A DNA stretch of 13,012 nt from Bradyrhizobiaceae bacterium (GCA_947475855.1 CANJPN010000129.1:1-13012); one strand, 5' to 3'; positions 1 to 6,602 are shown, counted from the first letter of the stretch. Program-made: numbers and translations. The notes: a model not told the origin generated them from the letters alone.

Positions 1-165
1 CTTCAAACTCTCGATGATGATGCGGGCCTTCTCGTCCTCCGACCACTGTCGGCGCCGAACGGTGCCAGTGATCATCTCGAAACGGCGCACGAGCCCCGTA
101 TCGCCAGGCTCGTCGGCCTTGCTTTCAAGTGTATGCTCAAGCGTATGGTCAAAACGATCGCTCAT
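1..165 (-). CDS. tnpA: IS66-family accessory protein TnpA, N-terminal part (cut by window edge)
   Basis: The reverse strand from 165 reads an uninterrupted 55-codon start of a protein that runs off the window at position 1. The core around residues 33-50 (ITGTVRRRQW, then EDEKARII) matches the opening of IS66-family TnpA proteins, which are small helix-turn-helix proteins encoded ahead of tnpB and the tnpC transposase. TnpA is needed for IS66 transposition, but its exact role is not settled. The ATG at 165 lies about 60 bp inside a GTAAGCG-type element end at 225, the usual spacing for this family. Only the N-terminus is visible, so I cannot say whether the element is intact. The family call is from recognised sequence; the rest of the element is inferred to lie to the left. 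Confidence 0.82.
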   Translation of the reverse strand, partial: MSDRFDHTLEHTLESKADEPGDTGLVRRFEMITGTVRRRQWSEDEKARIIIESLK

Positions 166-225
166 GGGCTGGCACTACGCCACAGCACGAGCCTGGCCGA
201 AATGTGGGGGCCGACCACCGCTTAC
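1..225 (-). mobile_element. End of an IS66-family insertion sequence
   Basis: Read on the minus strand, the sequence from 225 starts GTAAGCGGTGGTCGG and leads after about 60 bp into tnpA. IS66-family elements characteristically begin with 5'-GTAA in their terminal inverted repeat and make an 8-bp target duplication. By that logic the element boundary is at 225/226 and the first flanking octamer is GGTCGATC at 226-233. The other end lies outside the window, so neither the repeat pair nor the duplication can be confirmed here. Confidence 0.6.
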
Positions 226-246
226 GGTCGATCCGGGGAGGGGCGG

Positions 247-435
247 ATGAACGCGGGCAAGACGCTGTTCGCTCAGCTGATGGACTTCGTGCCGTGGAGT
301 ACCTTCAGCCGGCTCGTCATCGATTACGACGGTAACCGCCGGGTCAGGACGCTGACGTGCGCAGAGCAATACCGTGCGATGGCGTTTGCCCAGCTTACAC
401 AACGTCAAGGCCAACTGGCACTTCACTTCAACTGA
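247..435 (+). pseudogene. IS4-type (DUF4372) transposase, N-terminal remnant
   Basis: From the ATG at 247, preceded by a strong GGGGAGGGG ribosome-binding sequence at 235-243, the frame reads 62 codons. It includes MNAGKTLFAQLMDFVPW, then RVRTLTCAEQYRAMAFAQL, which is the recognisable start of transposases carrying the DUF4372 domain. In intact relatives (about 370-400 residues) this is followed by a conserved region and then the DDE catalytic core. Here the similarity stops after residue 53 or so and the frame ends at 435, so no catalytic residue remains. It is a dead fragment. An in-frame ATG upstream at 133 would begin inside the IS66 element and is not a credible start. Confidence 0.68.
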
Positions 436-493
436 CGCCCGTGTGAAGCTGAAGAGGATCAATCTTACCCCTTTTGAAGATTCAGGCCACTAG
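401..493 (+). pseudogene. Possible transposase C-terminal scrap joined to the IS4-type stub
   Basis: One frame over from the IS4-type stub, codons from 401 read NVKANWHF, then STDARVKLKR, then a short tail ending in TAG at 491-493. The W-x-F-T-x-x-D-A-R-x-K-L-K-R pattern reminds me of the last residues of some transposases, but I cannot name the family securely. It has no start codon of its own. The likely reading is the far end of a transposase brought next to the N-terminal stub by an internal deletion. It could equally be coincidental coding-like sequence. Confidence 0.25.
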
Positions 494-616
494 CTCCGGC
501 GTGTGTCGCAACGACGTCGTAGGAAGTCGTAGTCGCATCTCCAGACATAGTGCTGTCTCCTCGTCGGTAGTGATCAGGCGAAACTAGTCGGCGCTCCCCC
601 TGCTACAATTGCTCCC

Positions 617-901
617 TCACCGGTTGCTTACCTTCCACCAGCGCCTCGAAGCATTCGGTACTTCGTACTCGTTCAAGTTTTGGCCGTCGCAGGCTGCCTT
701 GAATTGTTCCATTTCATCGTCGGCACGCTTCGCAGCCGCAATCAAAGCCCATACGAAGAGGGTCACCGCCAATGCCAAAGCGATCGGAATGGTCACGACA
801 GCCAAGCTGACGGTCCCGACGAGGAGCCAGTGGAACAGCCACGCGATCACTACGATTTCGAGCGCAAAAAATGTTATTCCGGCCGTGATCGCCAACCGCA
901 T
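617..901 (-). CDS. Small two-helix membrane protein of unknown function
   Basis: I do not recognise this 94-residue protein. Two hydrophobic stretches, about residues 3-27 and 30-55, are long enough to cross the membrane, with a short turn between them. They are followed by a hydrophilic tail of about 38 residues (KRADDEMEQF and onward) that is rich in charged residues and has one cysteine at 71. The ATG at 901 is preferred over the upstream in-frame ATG at 1051 because GAAAGGAAACGG sits just before it, giving a usable ribosome-binding site, and because the extra 50 residues look non-conserved. Orphan small membrane proteins of this layout are common. Its neighbours (IS debris on one side, the oxidase operon on the other, same strand, 360 bp away) give no clear clue. 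Confidence 0.5.
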   Translation of the reverse strand: MRLAITAGITFFALEIVVIAWLFHWLLVGTVSLAVVTIPIALALAVTLFVWALIAAAKRADDEMEQFKAACDGQNLNEYEVPNASRRWWKVSNR

Positions 902-1264
902 CCGTTTCCTTTCGAAACTCCAGCCCTTATTGAATGAACCCCGGTGGGTTACTCTGGCGGGCTGTTCGTTCGAATCAAATTGCCACTTCAGTCGAGGCGA
1001 CGCCGACATGCTGCATGTGCCACACTCGATCGCAACAAAACCCGATCGCAACGATGCATCTACGCCTCAACGGCGGCCTCATCGCGAACTTGCTGCGCTG
1101 TCAGTACTATGAGAGATCGATGGACCTGCCCCCTCGTCGTTGGAACTTGTGATGCATAACAGCTAACCGCGCCATCACGTCGACGAGGAGACCCGGAAGC
1201 GATATCACGCCGGCACCCGCATCTTTCCCGCCGCATGGTACTGGTGAGCCCCACATGGGAGTAA
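902..1264. other. Intergenic stretch with no supported gene
   Basis: About 360 bp separate the end of the oxidase operon from the small membrane protein. Open frames crossing it on either strand have arginine- and serine-rich translations without ribosome-binding sites and look like shadows. I see only a 10-bp direct repeat, CGATCGCAAC at 1027-1036 and 1043-1052, and a weak CCCA/TGGG hairpin at 1250-1259 with no T-tract. No convincing terminator for the operon is visible. Confidence 0.5.
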
Positions 1265-2287
1265 TTATCGACCGATGAGCTGCTGCTGGTGCCGCGTGTG
1301 CCTCTCGACCGTGAGCGAGCGCGACTCGATAAAGGCAATCAGGTCTTCCGCGTCGTTGGCGGACAGCCCGAGATCGGGCATCCTAACGGCCTGATACCTC
1401 TGAGAGAGGGTGGTGGCGATCGGATCTTTTCGGGCTCGCATGCGCTCCGGGCTCATGATGAACCGCTGCAACCATTCATGTGGCCGGCGCTTGTGCACAT
1501 CGAACAGATCAGGGCCGACCCGGTCGCCTGCCCCGAAGGCATGACAGCCAGCGCAAAGCTTGATGAACAGGTTCTGTCCAGTAACCAGGGGTGCCGCGCC
1601 TTGGTCCATCGCTTCCGCGGAGGTGGCAAGCGGCGGACGAACCTGCGCTCGCCATTCGGGATCCATGCTGCGGATGTCGTACGCCAGCCGATCGAGGTCG
1701 CCGAACACGGAGTTGCGCGCCCACTCGCGTATGGCGTCGTTACCGAGAACGACCTCGTTTCGATGATCTTCGAGCCGGCGCATCCGCTCGCCCAGCGTGG
1801 CGTTGACGGCGCGGATGTTCTCGAGTGTTCCGGTAAGGAATTGCCAGCCTTTGCCGGAATAGAAGGCCGACGCATATGCCGCGAGCTTTTCGGGCGAATC
1901 GTTTTCCGGATCAACGCTGATCGATACGAAGTGGATCTTGGTGCCGAGCACGTCCTCGAGCCGGTCGGCGATCTGTGCCATGCGGGCCGTCGTCAAAGGA
2001 CAGATCTGCGTGCAGCCCGTGTAGATGAAGCTGACGACGACGATCTTGTTCTTGATGACATCGTCGTAGAAACGGAGGGTTTTCCCGTGCTGGTTGACCA
2101 CTGCGAGGTTGGGAAAATAGCCCTCGCCCCATCGTCCGCCGCTGCCGTCCTTCTGTGCTTTGACGTTTTGCGAGACGAGAGCCGCCGCCAGCAGTGAGAC
2201 TGCGAGCAGCAGGCAAAGACGCGCGCCCCCGGCGATGACCGCCAGGAAATGCTTCCTGCTTCGTCTCGATGCGGCCCGCGGCCTCAT
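1265..2287 (-). CDS. Sco1/SenC-like thioredoxin-fold protein fused to a C-terminal cytochrome c domain
   Basis: This is a 340-residue two-domain periplasmic protein. An N-terminal signal or anchor segment spans about residues 13-45 (basic start, hydrophobic 22-39, then VKAQ). Residues about 55-215 form a Sco/SenC-type thioredoxin fold with the redox motif C92-TQI-C96 and the family signature SVDPENDSP at 124-132. Residues about 230-325 form a class I cytochrome c domain with heme motif C245-AGC-H249 and a likely axial methionine at M303 (RMPDLGLS). Canonical Sco proteins bind copper with the two cysteines and a late histidine in a DH(S/T) motif. Here the matching region reads VVLGNDAIREW and has no such histidine, so classical copper delivery is doubtful and a thiol-redox or electron-transfer role is plausible. 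The ATG overlaps the stop of the oxidase gene by ATGA, indicating translational coupling. The domain calls are secure; the partnership with the oxidase is inference. Confidence 0.9.
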   Translation of the reverse strand: MRPRAASRRSRKHFLAVIAGGARLCLLLAVSLLAAALVSQNVKAQKDGSGGRWGEGYFPNLAVVNQHGKTLRFYDDVIKNKIVVVSFIYTGCTQICPLTTARMAQIADRLEDVLGTKIHFVSISVDPENDSPEKLAAYASAFYSGKGWQFLTGTLENIRAVNATLGERMRRLEDHRNEVVLGNDAIREWARNSVFGDLDRLAYDIRSMDPEWRAQVRPPLATSAEAMDQGAAPLVTGQNLFIKLCAGCHAFGAGDRVGPDLFDVHKRRPHEWLQRFIMSPERMRARKDPIATTLSQRYQAVRMPDLGLSANDAEDLIAFIESRSLTVERHTRHQQQLIGR

Positions 2288-4587
2288 GGCGTTCCAGACG
2301 GAGGCGTCACAGATGCGGCCTGCTGTTGGCGCGGATCACCTTCGGGCAGGATTTCCGGCGTCGTGAAGAAGACACCGTCGGGCGTCGGGTTCGGCGTCGG
2401 GGTAACAGTCGCGTGCGGCGTACCGGCGATGCCGTTGAGTATTTGCATGCGCAGCAGCATCGCGAAGTCCTCGTGCACCGTGTTGTGGCAGTGGTTGACG
2501 TAGGCGCCAGCGAACTCCCCGAACTGAACCTGGAATTTCACTTTACCTGCGTCTCTCAGGCGCCAAACGTCCTTGCGCGCAAGCCGTTCGGTCGGGGCCA
2601 TCGCCGCGCCGCCGCGATCGATGGTCACCCCTTCTTCGAAATGCAAGTGGATCGGGTGATCCCAGCCGCCGCCGGCATTGACGTAGGTCCAGTGCTCGAT
2701 CTCGCCGGGCTTGGGGATCAGCAGCGAAATGCGGTTTGCATTCATCGAATGCGCGGCCTGACCGTTGACCTTGATCGTCCAGGGGAAGGTCGCTGTCTCC
2801 GCGCAGTCGGGCACGCACTGGCCATTGGCGCCACGCGAATCGCCCGGGCCGCTGCGGCCGAACTCGACCACACGCTCGCGTACCGGTGCGACGATCGGAA
2901 TCTGCTCGGTCAGCGATACTGGTACGATGCTGCGGTCGAGCGACCCCGCTCTGTGGGTGACACCGGGCACATCCACGCTCGCCACGGAGTCGACGACCCG
3001 GAACTCCATGATCGGTCCGAGCACGGGGTCTTCGGCCGAGCGCTTGAGTGCATCGACGCGCGACAGCTCTTCCCTCGGGCCGCGCCCGTCGTCGCGCATG
3101 CGGAGCAGATTGGTGAGGTAAAGCCGCTCACCGACGGTGCAACGGCTGAAATCGACGACGATGTCGAAGCGCTCGGCGGTTCCTTGCTGATCGAGCTCCG
3201 TCATCGTCACGGGATTGACGAGCAGATTGCCGTCGTTGGCGACCACCTGCAGCGGCATCGCCGTCCCGCCGCGATAGATGGCGAGCTTCAGGAACCTGGA
3301 CATGCAGGCGTTCAGGATGCGGAACCGGTACTTGCGCGGAAGCACTTCCATAAATGGTGCGTAAGTGAAGTTGACCAGCGGAATGTCGCCGATGAAGCCA
3401 TCCGTATTGAAGATGTCGAAGAAGTACTGCCCGTTCTGGTCGCAAGCCGCGTCGGAGACGACGAGATTGACGTCAAAGTCGAGATTGCCCCAGTCGAGAA
3501 GGTTCCCACTCGGCAAACGGAGATTGACGCCGTCGGCGATCCGGTCGTTGCCGCGGTCCGGGCCGCTGTACATGTTGATCACGCCGAGCATGCCTTTGTA
3601 GACGTTCTCGGCGGTGAAGAAGAACCGGTGGTCGTGGAACCACATCGAGCTCTGAATTTCGCGGAAGTCGCCGGGAACATTAACGAGGCCGCCACTACCG
3701 TTCGGCGCCGAAGCCCGCTTGTCGGTGGCTTGCTTGTTAATCTTGTCGCGGCGGGCGAGCGCGGTGCTCCAGCGGTAGTCGTAGAACGTGCCGGGAAAAT
3801 GATGGACGTTGGCGGCACCGTCGCTCTCGGCGCCGTTGTGCGCGTTGTGGAAGTGCGTCTGCAGCTCGTTGCGGCCGAACCCGCCGTTGTCAGCCCGCTC
3901 GACCGGCAAATTGTTGTAGATCCGCGCGAGGATCGGCTCGCCGTAGCGCGCCTTGATGAGGGGGGGCGGCAGCTTCCCGCGGACGAAGCGGCCGGAGCCA
4001 AAGGTCCACACCCGGTTTGAGTCTTGCGTGGGCATCTTGTGGTTGAAGTATGTGTCGCTTTCGCACTGGCCCATCGACAGTACGTAGCCCACCTTGGGAA
4101 AGTATTCGTCCCAGCGTTGGTGGGCAAAAACCTCGCCGGGCGGACGCCCTTCGATCGGCCCCCGCTTCGTCACTGGATTGCGCAGATTGGCATTGCCGGG
4201 ATTGGCACTGAAATCGGTATGCCACGAGAGCCGCTTGGCATTGCGTTCGAGCATCGTTGCGGGAAATGCTGCGTGGCCCGCGGCTGTCCGCGTGAGCGGT
4301 ATCGGGTCGAGCGCTTCCAGGCGGCTCATCGGCTCGGAGAATTTCGTAGCGCCGTAGAGCGGGCTGCGAGGGGTCCCGGTGGGGACCTGTGCGAAAGCAC
4401 TGCGCGCGAACGGACTGAGGCCGTTTTTCAGGGCCAGCGTTCCAGCCAGCGTGAAGATGCCCCAGCGGTAGAGGTCGCGTCGGCTGATCTGACCGCTCGA
4501 TAGCGCGCGCACGATCTCCGCACGATTGTTCCTCGCTTGCTGCGCTTCCTTCTGCCTGACCCGCGACACTCTATTGCTCAGATACAT
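2284..4587 (-). CDS. Tat-exported multicopper oxidase (laccase-like), 767 residues
   Basis: This protein should oxidise a substrate (phenols, metal ions such as Mn(II) or Cu(I), or similar) by one-electron steps and reduce O2 to water. All four copper motifs are present in order: THFHNAH (244-250), WFHDH (316-320), HPIHLH (644-649) and HCHNTVHEDFAM (699-710). The last supplies the type 1 cysteine C700 with a methionine, M710, in the axial position. A twin-arginine signal is visible: SRRDLYRWG at 35-43, a hydrophobic run, and a probable cleavage after SAFA at residue 66, so it is exported folded. It is longer than typical 450-550-residue laccases because of extra sequence at about 80-235 and 500-600 and a Pro/Thr-rich tail after 725. 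C591-VPD-C595 is an additional CxxxC. The gene lies 58 bp after an upstream sco gene and overlaps the following sco-cytochrome gene. Laccase-like enzymes such as Pedomicrobium MoxA are linked to Mn oxidation, but the substrate cannot be read from this sequence. Confidence 0.93.
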   Translation of the reverse strand: MYLSNRVSRVRQKEAQQARNNRAEIVRALSSGQISRRDLYRWGIFTLAGTLALKNGLSPFARSAFAQVPTGTPRSPLYGATKFSEPMSRLEALDPIPLTRTAAGHAAFPATMLERNAKRLSWHTDFSANPGNANLRNPVTKRGPIEGRPPGEVFAHQRWDEYFPKVGYVLSMGQCESDTYFNHKMPTQDSNRVWTFGSGRFVRGKLPPPLIKARYGEPILARIYNNLPVERADNGGFGRNELQTHFHNAHNGAESDGAANVHHFPGTFYDYRWSTALARRDKINKQATDKRASAPNGSGGLVNVPGDFREIQSSMWFHDHRFFFTAENVYKGMLGVINMYSGPDRGNDRIADGVNLRLPSGNLLDWGNLDFDVNLVVSDAACDQNGQYFFDIFNTDGFIGDIPLVNFTYAPFMEVLPRKYRFRILNACMSRFLKLAIYRGGTAMPLQVVANDGNLLVNPVTMTELDQQGTAERFDIVVDFSRCTVGERLYLTNLLRMRDDGRGPREELSRVDALKRSAEDPVLGPIMEFRVVDSVASVDVPGVTHRAGSLDRSIVPVSLTEQIPIVAPVRERVVEFGRSGPGDSRGANGQCVPDCAETATFPWTIKVNGQAAHSMNANRISLLIPKPGEIEHWTYVNAGGGWDHPIHLHFEEGVTIDRGGAAMAPTERLARKDVWRLRDAGKVKFQVQFGEFAGAYVNHCHNTVHEDFAMLLRMQILNGIAGTPHATVTPTPNPTPDGVFFTTPEILPEGDPRQQQAASVTPPSGTP

Positions 4588-4645
4588 GTTGGCCTCGCTG
4601 TCACAGTCCAGAAGTGTTCATCCGCTCGCCAGCCGTGCTCGTCAC

Positions 4646-5269
4646 TCAGCCCGGTCCTCTCGCAATCAAATGCTTCAGGGCATTGATCACGCGTTCTCGG
4701 CCTCCGCCGGTGCCCATAAAAAGTACGCCCTGCTTTCGCCAGTCCGCGTCCATCAGGTAGCCGAACACAGTGTGATCGTAGGTGTAGCTGCCGTTCTCCA
4801 AGGTCTGGCGAGAGAAGCTCGCGCCTAGGCCGTTCGCAAGCGCCTCGATCTCGCGCGTCGAGCCGGAAAGCCCCACCAGTCGCGTGTCAAAGCTCTCCAG
4901 GTAGCTGCGCAGCAATTCCGGCGTGTCGCGTTCGGGATCGACCGTCACGAATACGAACTGGATCTCGTCGGCCAGCGGCCCCAGCTCGCGCATGTACTCT
5001 GTGAGCTCAAATAGAGACGTCGGACAAATCACGGGACAATGCGTAAAACCAAAGTGGATCACGGTCGGCTTGCCCACGAGTTGCCGGTCGTCGATGATGC
5101 GGTTGTGTTGGTCGACCAGCCGAAAGTGGGGCCCGGTAGCGACTCCACCCTGTGCCAGCAAAGAGGGGCTGACCAGCGATTGCAGCAATGCGATTGCGAT
5201 TGCTGCCAACAGGACGCGCAAATAGTGGCTCTGAAGATCTGTGTACGTGCGCATCATCGGTGCCAACAT
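4646..5269 (-). CDS. Sco1/SenC family copper chaperone
   Basis: The predicted 207-residue protein has a membrane anchor or signal at about residues 17-40 (LRVLLAAIAIALL, then LLAQ) and a Sco-type thioredoxin fold. The copper-site residues are all present: C78-PVI-C82, the signature TVDPERDTP at 109-117, and a histidine at 166 in YDHTVFGYL. Sco proteins sit on the periplasmic face and pass copper to, or reduce thiols in, copper enzymes, classically the CuA site of cytochrome oxidase. Here the gene is first in an operon ahead of a multicopper oxidase, so loading that enzyme is the natural inference. The start at 5269 is chosen because the hydrophobic anchor begins soon after it; ATGs at 5257 and 5254 are alternatives. 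The frame stays open up to an ATG at 5428, but those extra residues would push the signal more than 70 residues in and are unlikely to be translated. Confidence 0.9.
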   Translation of the reverse strand: MLAPMMRTYTDLQSHYLRVLLAAIAIALLQSLVSPSLLAQGGVATGPHFRLVDQHNRIIDDRQLVGKPTVIHFGFTHCPVICPTSLFELTEYMRELGPLADEIQFVFVTVDPERDTPELLRSYLESFDTRLVGLSGSTREIEALANGLGASFSRQTLENGSYTYDHTVFGYLMDADWRKQGVLFMGTGGGRERVINALKHLIARGPG

Positions 5270-5506
5270 GGGCTCGCGGAGTCGAAATTTGAACGAGGCA
5301 AACACTATGGATCGTTGAGAAACGCCGTACATCTGACCAAGGTCGAATTTTTTGCCGAGCAAGGTCTGGCCAGGGAGACGATCCCTCGTGCTTATCCTGG
5401 AATGGCGATGACGCTCGCCCAGTTTCACTATTCCGACCTGTGGTCCATTGATGCGCGCAGTGGTTCTGTTAGGAACAGTGAAGTTCCCAAGCGAGAGCTA
5501 TGCATC
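5270..5506. promoter_or_regulatory. Divergent intergenic region between the oxidase operon and gspO-gspG
   Basis: These 237 bp separate the start of the minus-strand sco-oxidase operon from the plus-strand prepilin peptidase, so promoters for both must lie here or overlap the genes. I see no convincing -35/-10 pair by eye. The only symmetrical element is CTGTT-AGG-AACAG at 5466-5478, with outer GTTC/GAAC symmetry, about 30 bp ahead of the peptidase start. It is short enough to arise by chance. Confidence 0.4.
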
Positions 5507-6127
5507 ATGGACTTCCATCTCTACGAGCAGCCAGGGACCGGCACGGTCGCGCGAACAGGGTTGCTGGCGGCGGTGACGTTTTTGATCTATGCGCTAGCTG
5601 CGGTCCCCGCGATGCGTTCTGCCACGGTTGCCCAAGCTGGGACCGGCGCTCCGGCGGTCGTTGTGCTGTTCGCCACGCTCTTCCTTGGAGCAATTCTCGT
5701 AGCGCTAAGCACGATCGACGCGCTGACATTCCAGCTACCCGATGTGCTGACGCTGCCTCTCGTTGCGGCTGGTGTTTCCTGGCATGGCATGGACGGCTGG
5801 CAGCCGGCCGCGGTGCAGCTTGCCGAGGCGATCATCGCTTTCGGCGGACTGGCGTTTATCTCATGGGCCTACCTCGCCTGGCGTGGTCGCGCCGGCATGG
5901 GATTGGGCGATGCTAAACTTCTCGCAGGCGCAGTTGCATGGCTCGGTCTATCGGCGTTACCTGCCGTTCTCCTCTTTGCGACCAGCGCGGCGCTCGTGAC
6001 GGTGGCACTAGCTGCGATCAGGAAGGGTCGGGTGACATTGACCGACCGGTTGCCGTTTGGTCCATTTCTGGCAGTGGCAATCTGGCTGGTGTGGCTCTAT
6101 GGCGCGCCGGTCGGGGGACTGGATTGA
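5507..6127 (+). CDS. gspO: Prepilin peptidase (A24 family), short form without the methylase domain
   Basis: This 206-residue polytopic membrane protein should cleave the leader peptides of the pseudopilins encoded beside it. The two catalytic aspartates of A24 peptidases are visible: D71 in IDALTFQLPDVLTLP, and D135 in GMGLGDAKLL, the GxGDxK motif. About six hydrophobic segments can be counted (roughly 18-36, 49-68, 80-92, 104-125, 138-158, 160-170 and 184-199, some merging). Full-length PilD/GspO enzymes are about 280-290 residues and start with a cytoplasmic zinc-binding N-methylase domain (two CxxC pairs). That domain is absent here, so methylation may be missing or done by another enzyme. 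The ATG at 5507 follows GCGAGAG. gspG begins 30 bp downstream, so the two genes form an operon that runs toward gspJ. Confidence 0.88.
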   Translation: MDFHLYEQPGTGTVARTGLLAAVTFLIYALAAVPAMRSATVAQAGTGAPAVVVLFATLFLGAILVALSTIDALTFQLPDVLTLPLVAAGVSWHGMDGWQPAAVQLAEAIIAFGGLAFISWAYLAWRGRAGMGLGDAKLLAGAVAWLGLSALPAVLLFATSAALVTVALAAIRKGRVTLTDRLPFGPFLAVAIWLVWLYGAPVGGLD

Positions 6128-6147
6128 GCGCAACGCGTAATGCACTG

Positions 6148-6155
6148 AAGGAGGT
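6148..6155 (+). promoter_or_regulatory. Strong ribosome-binding site of gspG, placing the start in doubt
   Basis: AAGGAGGT is a near-perfect Shine-Dalgarno sequence. It ends only 2 bases before the ATG at 6158, closer than usual, while the next codon in the same frame is a GTG at 6161 with more normal spacing. Either start gives the same mature pseudopilin because both lie in the leader peptide. Confidence 0.7.
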
Positions 6156-6157
6156 CA

Positions 6158-6595
6158 ATGGTGGCGACGAAGCGGCAAGGAATTCCTGGCTGGCAAGCCG
6201 GATTCACGCTGATCGAAGTGCTGATCGTACTCGGCATTATCGCCATGCTCGCTACATTTGCTGCCCCTCAGGTCATGCGCTATCTGGGACACGCGCGCGT
6301 GGAAACAGCGCGTATCCAGCTATCTGCGATCACGACGGCGCTGGAGCTTTATGCGCTCGACAACGGCGGCTATCCGAGCCAACAAGCCGGCTTGTCGGCG
6401 CTGGTCCGGCAGCCGGCGGGAGCACAGCGTTGGCGCGGTCCCTACCTCAAGAAGGCGGACGGCCTCATCGACCCCTGGGGGCGGCAATACGGATATCTTG
6501 CTCCAGGGCGCCAGAGTGCATTCGAGGTGTTTACGTTGGGACGCGACAATGCCACCGGCGGCTCAGGAGAGAATCAGGACATCGTCACTTGGTGA
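6158..6595 (+). CDS. gspG: Type II secretion major pseudopilin GspG
   Basis: The 145-residue protein should form the main shaft of the periplasmic pseudopilus. The prepilin site is clear: leader of 15 residues, cleavage after G15, then F16-TLIE20 with the essential glutamate at mature position 5, followed by a hydrophobic helix to about residue 37. The rest matches the GspG fold, including ALELYALDNGGYP (61-73), RGPYLKK (93-99) and DPWGRQYGY (105-113). The C-terminal loop GRDNATGG, then ENQDIVTW carries acidic residues D130 and D141 of the type that bind the structural calcium in this family. The length is typical. It follows the prepilin peptidase by 30 bp, and its stop lies 7 bp from the stop of the convergent gspJ, leaving no room for a conventional terminator. 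Confidence 0.96.
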   Translation: MVATKRQGIPGWQAGFTLIEVLIVLGIIAMLATFAAPQVMRYLGHARVETARIQLSAITTALELYALDNGGYPSQQAGLSALVRQPAGAQRWRGPYLKKADGLIDPWGRQYGYLAPGRQSAFEVFTLGRDNATGGSGENQDIVTW

Positions 6596-6602
6596 GGCCG
6601 CT

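Noticed and set aside
1027..1052. Direct repeat CGATCGCAAC x2
   Set aside because: Only two 10-bp copies 16 bp apart; not a CRISPR or iteron array, and easily due to chance in GC-rich DNA.
1060..1338. Minus-strand 92-codon frame overlapping the end of the Sco-cytochrome gene
   Set aside because: Arg/Ser-rich translation, no start signal, and it overlaps a secure gene in another phase.
1289..2197. 302-codon plus-strand frame opposite the Sco-cytochrome gene
   Set aside because: Antisense shadow; no ribosome-binding site and no family resemblance, while the opposite strand has CTQIC and CAGCH motifs.
2269..4020. 583-codon open frame on the plus strand opposite the multicopper oxidase
   Set aside because: It is the antisense shadow of a gene with complete copper motifs and a signal peptide. 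The translation has no recognisable domain and high-GC codon bias explains the missing stops.
5039..5506. Upstream extension of the prepilin peptidase frame
   Set aside because: The extra 156 residues are charged, unlike any A24 N-terminal domain, and overlap the divergent sco gene; the ATG at 5507 has its own ribosome-binding site.
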